A DNA stretch of 64,000 bases from positions 6,498,501-6,562,500 of the forward strand of contig OX359201.1 in NCBI GenBank assembly GCA_947172415.1, in the 5' to 3' direction. The DNA comes from Chondrosia reniformis (lineage: Eukaryota; Porifera; Demospongiae; Chondrillida; Chondrillidae). A program made the position numbers and the translations under genes. The notes beneath the pieces are model-generated. The model did no database searches. It had not been told where the DNA came from and saw only the letters and a program-made list of their open reading frames with translations. Of the stretch, positions 49,801-58,973 are shown piece after piece (the stretch's first letter is position 1; each line of letters starts with the position of its first letter).

Positions 49801-50639
49801 ATGTAACTCAACAGTATAGCCCTCTAATACAGGACAACAGTAATATGTAAGTGAATAATACTGAAGTGGCACTTAGCAGCTACTTCTGGTCCAAGCCTTA
49901 GCATAGTGAGACTTACGAGGAGGTGCGAATAGTATATTGTAGGTTAATGGTTCGGTGTATCCATCTTCCACTGCACAGCTCAAAGTTCCAGAATCACTCA
50001 TTCTTGGATATCTAATACAGAATGAAGTATTTTGGAAATTGTTATGAGCTGAAGAGGTTAACTTTGTTCTTGAGGACAGAGAGACCTCTCTTCTTCCTTC
50101 AACACCTGTGTCCATTCTCTGCCCATTAAAGGTCCAGTACATGGTCCTCAAGTATCCTATCTGGCTACAAGTGATACTGAACTTTGTAATCCCAGCAGTA
50201 AATGGTGTAGAGTTGAAGGCATCAAGTACAACTGTATAGCAGAAGCATTAGAAAGTCAATCAATAATTGCATCATTTGATCAAATGTGTGGATGTTTGGA
50301 TCAATTCTAACCTGGTAGCCTCAATGTCACAGTTATTTCACCCTGTCTCTGTCCACCAGTTAGTGCATTACAAGTGTAGTCTCCTTCAATGGAGGGATTG
50401 TATACCTCAACTTGTCTTGTAAAGTTATCTGTTCTTTCGTAAAATTTTCCATTCAAGTCCCATGAATACGTATATGTTCTTTCAAATCCTTGAGTCTTCA
50501 TATAGTAACAGTTAAATTCAATAACACTTGGTAGAACTTCAGGATTCAGAGAAAAGTTTTTCGGTGAATAAAACAGTCCATCTCCGATTGTTCCAGTCAG
50601 TAGGTGAAGAACTAGCACTGGTAAAGTAAAGCAAGCCAT
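46896..50639 (-). CDS. DDR-like receptor tyrosine kinase with Ig-Ig-discoidin-like ectodomain
   Basis: Four phase-1 exons, 50312-50639, 49917-50231, 48823-49383 and 46896-48478, encode 928 aa. Exon 1 encodes a signal peptide and an Ig-like domain (paired Cys, GDYTCNA). Exon 2 encodes a second Ig-like domain (MSDSGTLSCAVEDG). Exon 3 resembles the discoidin-like (DS-like) domain of DDR1/2: QLADGWVGG, FAWVGWQ, FKFDGNREFSSVNLH and VLLSEVTF. Exon 4 encodes the transmembrane helix (about 415-443), a ~200-residue juxtamembrane region with five YxxP motifs, and the kinase domain (about 645-925). The kinase is complete: GVGQFGEV, VAVKKLK, HRDLATRN, DFG, and an activation loop LYSSYYFILKGRAVLPIRW close to DDR/Trk type. 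The usual DDR N-terminal discoidin domain is replaced by two Ig domains. Vertebrate DDRs bind collagen; the ligand here is unknown. Confidence 0.93.
49384..49858. repeat. 44-bp repeat copying the exon 3 splice acceptor
   Basis: Ten full copies of a 44-bp unit fill about 90% of this 533-bp intron. On the gene (minus) strand each copy repeats the pyrimidine stretch and acceptor TTGTCCTGTATTAG plus the first 15 nt of exon 3. Confidence 0.93.
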
Positions 50640-50649
50640 ATCAACAGCT

Positions 50650-51441
50650 GCTGTGTGTACTGTGTCATGTGTGTCTTGTGTACTGTGTCTATGTGTGTCT
50701 TGTGTACTGTGTCTATGTGTGTCTTGTGTACTGTGTCATGTGTGTCTTGTGTACTGTGTCTATGTGTGTCTTGTGTACTGTGTCATGTGTGTCTTGTGAA
50801 CTGTGTCTATGTGTGTCTTGTGTACTGTGTCTATGTGTCTTGTGTACTGTGTCTATGTGTGTCTTGTGTACTGTGTCATGTGTGTCTTGTGTACTGTGTC
50901 TATGTGTGTCTTGTGAACTGTGTCATGTGTGTCTTGTGAACTGTGTCTATGTGTGTCTTGTGTACTGTGTCTATGTGTGTCTTGTGTACTGTGTCATGTG
51001 TGTCTTGTGTACTGTGTCTATGTGTGTCTTGTGTACTGTGTCTATGTGTGTGTGTCTTGTGTACTGTGTCTATGTGTGTCTATGTGTGTCTTGTGTATTA
51101 TGTCTATGTGTGTCTTGTGTACTGTGTCTATGTGTGTCTTGTGTACTGTGTCTATGTGTCTTGTGTACTGTGTCTATGTGTGTCTTGTGTACTGTGTCTA
51201 TGTGTGTCTTGTGTACTGTGTCTATGTGTGTCTATGTGTGTCTATGTGTGTCTTGTGTACTGTGTCTATGTGTGTCTTGTGTACTGTGTCTATGTGTGTC
51301 TTGTGTACTGTGTCTATATGTGTCTTGTGTACTGTGTCTATGTGTGTCTTGTGTACTGTGTCTGTATGTGTCTTGTGTATTATGTCTATGTGTGTCTTGT
51401 GTACTGTGTCTGTGTGTGTCTTGTGTACTGTGTCTATATGT
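50650..51441. repeat. 22-bp minisatellite abutting the kinase gene start
   Basis: About 36 copies of TGTGTCTTGTGTACTGTGTC-type units begin 11 bp upstream of the kinase gene's ATG. Long cysteine/valine-rich frames across it are repeat artefacts. Confidence 0.94.
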
Positions 51442-52213
51442 GGGAGTGTGTATGTGACAGAGAAGGTGAGTTGAAATGCTGATGGAGACAAAGAAGGAAA
51501 AAGAAGCTGGGTGCATTAGGGTCTGCGGGTGTCTGTTTCTGTTAGGACATGTGTGTGTGTGGACATCTGTCTATGGGCACACATCTATGGGTGGGAGCCT
51601 GTCAGAGTTGGTATTTTGTAGAAATGGCAAATATTATACTACTTTCATAACTAAATATCAAATGATCTCATACGTATGACTTCATTACCAAAAATAGGAA
51701 TATGAAATTTACAGCAGGGGTTGACAGAAAAAATGCCACTTTCTCCTTATATCATAGGAAGACCTACTCTATGTACAAGAGGAATGTTGGGAGAGGCATA
51801 TGTCAGATACCAGATGTTTAAACTACAGTAATACCCTTAGTTTAATTATATTTAAACATATAGGTACATATATGTATAAATTTATACTGCTAATGATATT
51901 GTTATACGTACACTGTACTTCACCATTGCAAATCTACAATTTTGGAATTATATTTACTGTGCAGGAACTAATATAAATTTGTGCCTTTTGTATAATATGG
52001 ATCTAGCATAACTTGTTTTCACTCACCTGTGAAGCTCAAGACCCTGTTACCATAGAAACATGTACACATTCTGTGTCTACAAAGATATAAAAATATTTCT
52101 ATTTGTAAGAGAAAAAAGTGAAACATATTTTCATTTTCCTTCTCAATGTATTAACTTTAATGATTTCAATTTTAAAACAGAAATTGAATAAATCTTTATT
52201 CCTAATCTATTAG
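51442..52213. other. Spacer between two minisatellites
   Basis: AT-rich unique sequence. No supported exon or RNA gene. If the kinase gene's promoter is not within the repeat array, it should lie here. Confidence 0.4.
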
Positions 52214-52655
52214 CCTAGTGCCCCATCCCTCAGGTATAGTGCCCCACCCCTCGGGTATAGTGCCCCACCCCTCAGGTAACCCAGTGCCCCACCCCTCAGG
52301 TATAGTGCCCCACCCCTCAGGTAACCCAGTGCCCCACCCCTCAGGTAACCCAGTGCCCCACCCCTCAGGTAACCCAGTGCCCCACCCCTCAGGTAACCCA
52401 GTGCCCCACCCCTCAGGTAACCCAGTGCCCCACCCCTCAGGTAACCCAGTGCCCCACCCCTCAGGTAACCCAGTGCCCCACCCCTCAGGTAACCCAGTGC
52501 CCCATCCCTCAGGTAACCCAGTGCCCCACCCCTCAGGTAACACAGTGCCCCACCCCTCAGGTAACACAGTGCCCCACCCCTCAGGTAACCCAGTGCCCCA
52601 CCCCTCAGGTAACACAGTGCCCCACCCCTCAGGTAACCCAGTGCCCCAGCCTTCA
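52214..52655. repeat. 24-bp minisatellite, about 19 copies
   Basis: GTGCCCCACCCCTCAGGTAA-type units. Because 24 is a multiple of 3, both strands show long artefact frames (PHPSGNPV and its antisense). Confidence 0.93.
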
Positions 52656-53518
52656 AGTAATTCATCTTAACAAATTTGTATACTATTTGTAAGGGTTCAA
52701 AACTCATTTGTATACACAGACATGACCGAGCAACAGTGGGTTCACACTGTGTGCATTCCAGTGAGACAGTTAGTCACCCCAACTGTTATATCCTAAACAG
52801 TACAGTTCTCACAATAGGAAATTGTATCTAAGTTGGTTTATATTCTAAGGTTGCAAAAATGGCTCACTAAATTCCCAGCTTAATCAGCAGGGATCTTATC
52901 TCCCTTTATGCCAGTAGAGAAATATTTCTTATCCAAACTCTCAAGTAACTGAATAAACCACAACACAGTCACTCCCAGTCACTCTTGCACTGAGAAGATA
53001 GTGGACCTTTCAAGATTATATATATGGGTAATTCACACTATATTATGATTTGAATGTATGTATATTTACTAAGATAAATGAAACTGTTTTGGTAACAATT
53101 GAAAATAGCATCACATTCCAATCTCAACTACAGGTACAACGGAGGTGCAAACAACCAAACATACCTTATAAGGAAAGCTCTAATCCTTATATAAGCACAC
53201 CTTACGAGGAATAAGGTACAATCCAACTATGACACTTAATAAGGTCTCAAATACATCCACCACTGCAATTTCCATCATGCAGAGAAGCCATATAACAAGT
53301 CTAAATAGGTGGAATGTGTTTCTGGCCCCAAAGAATGACTTCTTTATTGAATTATACCAATACGCTACAACTACCCACCAAAATGACTTGGCTATGGTAG
53401 TGAAAAGTTTTATTAAGTTACAAGTCACTTCACTGACGGTGGGACAGGCCATGAACACCCTCACCAAGAGACTGCTTCTGTTTCTATAGTAACCCATTGC
53501 TTTAATATAATAAACTTA

Positions 53519-53552
<34 letters not shown>

Positions 53553-54258
53553 TACGAGCTGCAGAAAGGGAGTTCTTTTCCAAGTTTTGAAATATCAAGT
53601 AAAACTAACTAAAACAACATCAAACAAACAAATTGAATTCGCTTACCTACATACATATTCAATGGATTGACCTCATAGTACTAATAAGGTCGAAATATAT
53701 GATCAAATGTTTTATTTCTCATACACTCTATTTGCTATTTAGAGCTATCCTTCGCAAAACTTCGACCATAGACAAACAGTTCGATCCGAATTGTACATCA
53801 TCCGTCCCTTACGAATGTTAAATTATTCGTAGTACTTTTTATCGGCGATACGCCGCATCTTTAGTACAATACATGGTCCTAAAAATTACGGTATATTTTA
53901 TAAGGAAACTCTATATTACTATACTAGAGTACTCACCTCAACAAATGGTCTTTACATTAATATAATACAGCGCGATGTCTTGGTCCGGCAGATTTGTTTA
54001 TTTGATAAAGGTGCGATCGAGAGGTTGGCAGTACGAGAGACGACGGTACGCTAGCACAGCACGACAATATCCAAATACTATCGAATCTATTGAATTAGGA
54101 TAGGAAACACCGGGCAATTAGCGGCCATCACAAATTCTTGAGGTCGCCTCATGAATACAATTAAACTAGTAAAGGCTTTAAAAGGGAAAATCTAAATTAT
54201 GATTTATACTCGAAACTTGTAGTTCTTCAATAGTATCTGTACACTCTACACACACAGA
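52656..54258. other. Spacer with a (TAA)n microsatellite
   Basis: Mostly unique AT-rich sequence. A (TAA)11-type microsatellite lies at 53518-53552. Overlapping frames on both strands at about 53180-53497 have no recognisable domain or splice context. No gene is called. Confidence 0.45.
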
Positions 54259-55359
54259 CTAGTCTTCCAGGGCCAACTTTAACTTCTCTACCACACAGTC
54301 ACAATCTTCATCACAAATGAGATGATGCAGAACAATTCTCAGCAACCTCTCGCCTTCCACCAGGACTTTGACTGAAACTTGCTTTCCTCCTATCTCTCTG
54401 ACCTCTTCCAGCTTCCCAGCTAGCTTAGGGGCATCTAATTCTGGGTGACTGGTTGTGAAATACACCATATTGGACTCCACCGGCTTCAGCTCTACTCCAA
54501 TAAACCTCAGAGTGGACAGAGAAGTTGCAATCTTTTCAGCTCTCTTATGGTCAAGATGAATAAGCGGTTGTATGTGTTCCAGAGCATACAGACCAGCTGC
54601 TGCGAGGATGCCAGCTTGTCGCATTCCACCTCCTAAAGCCTTCCTCATCCGGCGGGCCAAACTGATAAATGTGTCAGTGCCAGTCACTACACTCCCCACA
54701 GGAGCCCCAAGACCCTTAGAGAGACACATTGACACTGAATCCACATACTTTGTGAGCTCAATCGGAGCCACTTTCAGGGCAGCTGCAGCATTAAGAATGC
54801 GAGCCCCATCAAGATGAACCTTCAGATTGTACTTTCTAGCTAGGTCTGCCACCTGTTTCATGTACGAAGGGGGAAGTACCCTTCCACCCAATACATTATG
54901 TGTGTTTTCAATACATATCAGTTTGGTGGTGGGAAAATGGTCGTCAACCTCCTTCCTTATCTTTGATTCTAGTTCTTCCATGTCCAAGGTACCATCAGGG
55001 TTGTTTCGAATCTGCTGGGGGTGAACCCCTGCAATTTGTGCTAAACCACCCTGTTCAAAGAGATTAATGTGCGACTGATCTCCAAGTAGGATCTCGCATC
55101 CTCTTTCGTTGCAGTGCGCCATGATGGATACCAGATTTCCCATGGTGCCGGTAGGGACAAACAGTCCGGCTTCCTTTCCGAAGAGACTGGCTACCACTCT
55201 TTGAAGCTTGTTGACAGTGGGATCTTCCCCGTAGACGTCATCCCCAACTTCAGCGTTCATCATTGCTTCTCTCATCGCTTTGGTCGGCGTCGTCACAGTG
55301 TCGCTCTTCACGTCGATCACTCGTATGCTACTCATAGCTCTTCGAACGTTTAAGAGCAT
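54259..55359 (-). CDS. L-threonine aldolase (low-specificity type), intronless
   Basis: A single uninterrupted frame of 366 aa. It is a PLP-dependent fold-type I enzyme that splits L-threonine or L-allo-threonine into glycine and acetaldehyde (established for the family). Visible marks are SDTVTTPTKAMREAM near the N-terminus, the GDDVYGEDPTVN segment, PTGTMGNL, LLGDQSHI, HLDGARI with the PLP-pairing Asp at about residue 184, and CLSKGLGAPVGS with the Schiff-base Lys at about residue 215. Two start codons are possible, 55359 and 55335; the second (MSSIRVIDVKSD) fits the family start better and gives 358 aa. It is likely cytosolic, in glycine/threonine metabolism. The lack of introns contrasts with nearly all neighbours. 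The gene is present in many animals, so transfer need not be assumed. Confidence 0.94.
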   Translation of the reverse strand: MLLNVRRAMSSIRVIDVKSDTVTTPTKAMREAMMNAEVGDDVYGEDPTVNKLQRVVASLFGKEAGLFVPTGTMGNLVSIMAHCNERGCEILLGDQSHINLFEQGGLAQIAGVHPQQIRNNPDGTLDMEELESKIRKEVDDHFPTTKLICIENTHNVLGGRVLPPSYMKQVADLARKYNLKVHLDGARILNAAAALKVAPIELTKYVDSVSMCLSKGLGAPVGSVVTGTDTFISLARRMRKALGGGMRQAGILAAAGLYALEHIQPLIHLDHKRAEKIATSLSTLRFIGVELKPVESNMVYFTTSHPELDAPKLAGKLEEVREIGGKQVSVKVLVEGERLLRIVLHHLICDEDCDCVVEKLKLALED

Positions 55360-55413
55360 TCAGTGGGGAAATTCCCTACGGATATCGATAGAACGCTCAA
55401 AGGGGTTGATATT
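55360..55413. promoter_or_regulatory. Bidirectional threonine aldolase/KLHL20 promoter region
   Basis: Only 54 bp lie between the divergent start codons (78 bp if the aldolase starts at 55335). Transcripts probably start inside each other's coding region or share this region. No TATA box is seen. Confidence 0.55.
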
Positions 55414-57754
55414 ATGACTTCAGTGGAACACAGAAAAAATGATTTCGAACAAACATTGGTTGAAGAGAGTGTGTCAAGAAACGTTCGATCTGAAGATGAT
55501 TCCTATCGCAGTCACAAACACCCTCAAAAGGTACTGGACAGAATAAACTGCTTAAGAATGAGCCAAAAACTCTGCGATGTTACTATAAAAGTGGAAGAAG
55601 AAGAGTTTAGAGTACACCGGGTCGTTCTTGCCGCCAACACGCAATATTTTGAAGCCATGTTCTCATCTGACCTGGAAGAGAGTCGACAAGATGTGGTTAC
55701 AATTCGAGATGTATCCCCTAGCGCAATGAAGACTATTCTGGAGTACTGCTACACATCTGCGATATCGATCGACAACGATAACGTCGAACTTCTTTCTGCC
55801 GCAGCGTGTCTGTTGCAAATATCCGAAGTCACCAATGCTTGTTGCGAGTACATGAAGAAAAGATTGGACATGGAAAACTGTCTAAGCGTTCGTTCATTTG
55901 CGGAGGCCCACAATTTTGAGGATTTGGCAAAGGAGGCGGACCACTTTGCTCAGCAGCATTATTCTGAGGTGATCAAGGGAGAAGAGTTTCTTCAACTGTC
56001 TCATAAAGAGCTGGCCTGCTTGCTGGAGAGCGATGAGCTAAATGTACAAAATGAAGAGATGGTATTTGAGTCTGTGATCAATTGGGCGAGGTATGACATT
56101 GAGTCACGCAAGGCCAGCTTGGCACTGGTGCTGCAGCATGTACGCCTGCCTCTCCTTTCCCCTAACTACCTGGTCTCCAAGGTCAGCTCGGAGCCGTTGA
56201 TCCGGGCAGACCAGGCCTGTAGGGACCTGGTGGACGAGGCAAAGGATTATCTGCTGCTGCCGGACCAGAGAAGCAAGCTCCAGGGTCCCAGGACACAGCC
56301 TCGCCGGTTGGGTCAAGGCTGTGAGGTCCTGTATGCTGTGGGTGGTTGGTGCAGTGGGGAGGCAATGAGTATGGTGGAGAGGTATGATTGCCATAGCAAC
56401 GAGTGGAAAATGGTGGCAACTATGTCAAAGAGACGTTGTGGAGTGGGAGTGGCTGTAGTTAATGACTTCCTGTTTGCCATTGGCGGCCATGATGGTAGTC
56501 AGTACCTCTGTAGTGTAGAGAGATACAATCCAAAGACCAACCAGTGGTCCTCAACCATTTCACCAATGTCTATTTGTCGCACTAGCTTTGGTACAGCAGT
56601 GCTTGACAACTTCATTTATGTAGTCGGAGGACAAGATGGACTGTCTTGTTTAGCTTCTGTTGAAAAGTAAGAATATATCTTTAGTTACATTATACCAATT
56701 ACGTAAGAGTGTTAATGAAATTAATATCTTTTGCTCAATGAGACACTAATCAATTACTAGTAATTTAATAATAGTCATTTATATATAATTAAGTTAATCA
56801 TTTTATTATAATAGGATAGCAGACCTATTCTTTACATTCTACTGAGAGCTGAGACCATTAAATTTAGTATTGTCTTCCAACTCTATATTGTAGGTATAAC
56901 CCTGTTGATAACACATGGAAGGGCGTGGCCCCAATGTTGTCACGACGATTGGGTGTTGCTGTGTCTGTGATTGGAGGCAGGCTATATGCAGTTGGTGGTT
57001 CAGATGGAGTTAGGCCTCTTAATACTGTGGAGAGGTAATTTTGAATATTTGACTAAATAATCAGAATATATAGCCAAAGTGTTCAGCTGTCGTTTAGTAC
57101 AATAACAAGCTGACCTATATCCCTCAATGTGATTGCAGTCCTCTAATCAGTTGTATAATTGCCAAGTCCCAAAAGTACTTAGACATTAGCTTTGACAACT
57201 ACATGACCTCTTATCACAACTATCTGAACTAAGAAAGGTGTAAAATTCCTTGCTAATTTCAAAAGTTAATGAAATAATCACATAACCTGCTTCTAATAGG
57301 ACCAGGCCATGTTTTACAAATCACCTATGCATTCGGGAATGCTGGCTGTTCCAATGCCACCTGTAGGTATGATCCGAGGAAAGATTCTTGGGAGCTGGTG
57401 TGTCCCATGTTGAACAAGCGAAAGCATTTGGGATTGGCCACGCTCAATAACAAGTTGTATGCAGTGGGTGGCAGAGATAATAGTGCAGAACTGGATACTG
57501 TTGAGCAGTATGACCCCATTACCGATCGGTGGACACCTTCGGTTGCCATGACAACCAGGAGGAGTGGTGTAGGTTTGGCCCTGGTCAATGACCATCTTTA
57601 TGCAGTTGGAGGGTTTGATGGTACGACCTACCTGAAGGAGGTGGAGATGTTTGATCAGTTAGCTAACCAGTGGAAGGCGGCTGGGAGAATGAAGTACAGA
57701 CGACTTGGTGGCGGAGTGGGAGTACTGCCTGCATTTGGGAACACTTGTATATAA
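55414..57754 (+). CDS. KLHL20: KLHL20-like BTB-BACK-Kelch Cullin-3 adaptor
   Basis: Three exons, 55414-56666, 56894-57034 and 57367-57754, encode 593 aa (human KLHL20 is 609). The BTB domain is near residues 50-155 ([20 protein letters not shown]). The BACK domain follows ([17 protein letters not shown], then [20 protein letters not shown]). Six Kelch blades start near residue 305 ([68 protein letters not shown]). The pattern WCSGEAMS...KRRCGVGV closely matches the KLHL20 subfamily. It recruits substrates to a CUL3 E3 ligase; in mammals these include DAPK, PML and coronin 7, the last at the trans-Golgi (established for the family). The ATG at 55414 is used because the frame further upstream has only a GTG. 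Confidence 0.93.
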
Positions 57755-57979
57755 CTACTATCCCCTACCTTAACCCAAACACATGTGTGTACATATTGCA
57801 TTCATATTTAAAATGTTTAAAAGTTTATTACATTGAAGCTAGTTTGGAAGCTATACACACTTATATTGATCGAGATTAACCCTAGATATGTAGGATTGCC
57901 TGTCACATGGTTGACACGTGACGTGGGGATTCCCCTCTTGCGCTATATCGCTTTCCTGCTCGTATACAATTTTGAGAAA

Positions 57980-58938
57980 ATGTTTAAGAAACTCAAAAAG
58001 AAAATTGAGGAAGGTGAAACTGGTACTCCTGAAAAGATATACTCCAGTCCTTACGCCTACCAGAAGACACCAGAAAAGAAGGCGTTTCCAGGCCTGCCCG
58101 TTAGATTACCGTCAACCAGTGAGATTCAAGAGGACAACGTTTCAGTGTCGGAACAGTCTTACAAGGAGGGATCCGGAGCAAGTGAAGACACAAACGAGAT
58201 CCTACACGGTTTAGGTTCAGATAGGGAGACTACGAAAGGATCTTCTAATGATAGACCAACTGAGAATACTGCGTCAGTTCTCCCACAAGTAGATGGGCGC
58301 AGGGATGCACTACACTCGCAGCAAAATGATACAGTTCTCAAGCAAGAAGACGAAATTCAAAATTCTTCCTCACAATCCCTCCCTCCTCCGCCTTTACAAT
58401 CCCTCCCTCCTCCACCTTTACAATCCCTCCCTCCTCCGCCTTCAACCACAAGTACCTCTGGACTGTCCAGCCTGGGTTCTAAGGCTCTGGAGTTCACAGG
58501 TATCATCCGAGGATCTGATTCAGCACTTCATCAACAAGTATTAGGTGTGTTGCTAGGGTAGCTTCTGTTGCTAGGGTAGCTTCTGTTGCTAGGGTAACTT
58601 CTGTTGCTAGGGTAGCTTCTGTTGCTAGGGTAACTTCTGTTGCTAGGGTAGCTTCTGTTGGTAGGAGAGAGTGAAGCCTAGATATTAGTGGTTCAAGAGT
58701 CGACCTCTCTTTGTGTTGTGTTTTGGCTACCCTTTCACTATGCAGAAACCTTAGCTGGTGTACTTCATATGTACATGGTAATCTTATAAATGTAGAACTG
58801 AAGAAACAGAAAGAGAAGTTAGAGGTAGCACTAGAAAAGCAGCAAGATTGTGAGTTGCATACTTGAAGTTGCGAGCTGAAATTAAATCTCATGCATATTG
58901 CCTGTTCCCTGTGGACTGCTTTACTCCCTCTCTCTGTT

Positions 58939-58973
<35 letters not shown>

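Noticed and set aside
50655..51482. Long cysteine/valine-rich frames (up to 262 residues)
   Set aside because: Artefacts of the 22-bp minisatellite in several frames.
52202..52707. Frames PHPSGNPV (plus) and LPEGWGTG/YLRGGALG (minus)
   Set aside because: Artefacts of a 24-bp minisatellite. No start context, signal peptide or splice sites.
53180..53497. Overlapping 105- and 86-residue frames on opposite strands
   Set aside because: No recognisable domain, splice structure or start context. A fleeting resemblance to an eIF2B-type segment was too weak to report.
54259..55359. Bacterial contamination or recent transfer of the threonine aldolase gene
   Set aside because: It is intronless, but it lies between spliced animal genes, and animal L-threonine aldolases are known. 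Transfer is not needed to explain it.
55363..55413. Earlier KLHL20 start
   Set aside because: The frame extends upstream only from a GTG. The first ATG is at 55414.
57833..57979. Upstream ATG extending golgin-97 by 49 residues
   Set aside because: The added sequence is hydrophobic and unlike any golgin. The conserved N-terminal motif begins at the ATG at 57980.
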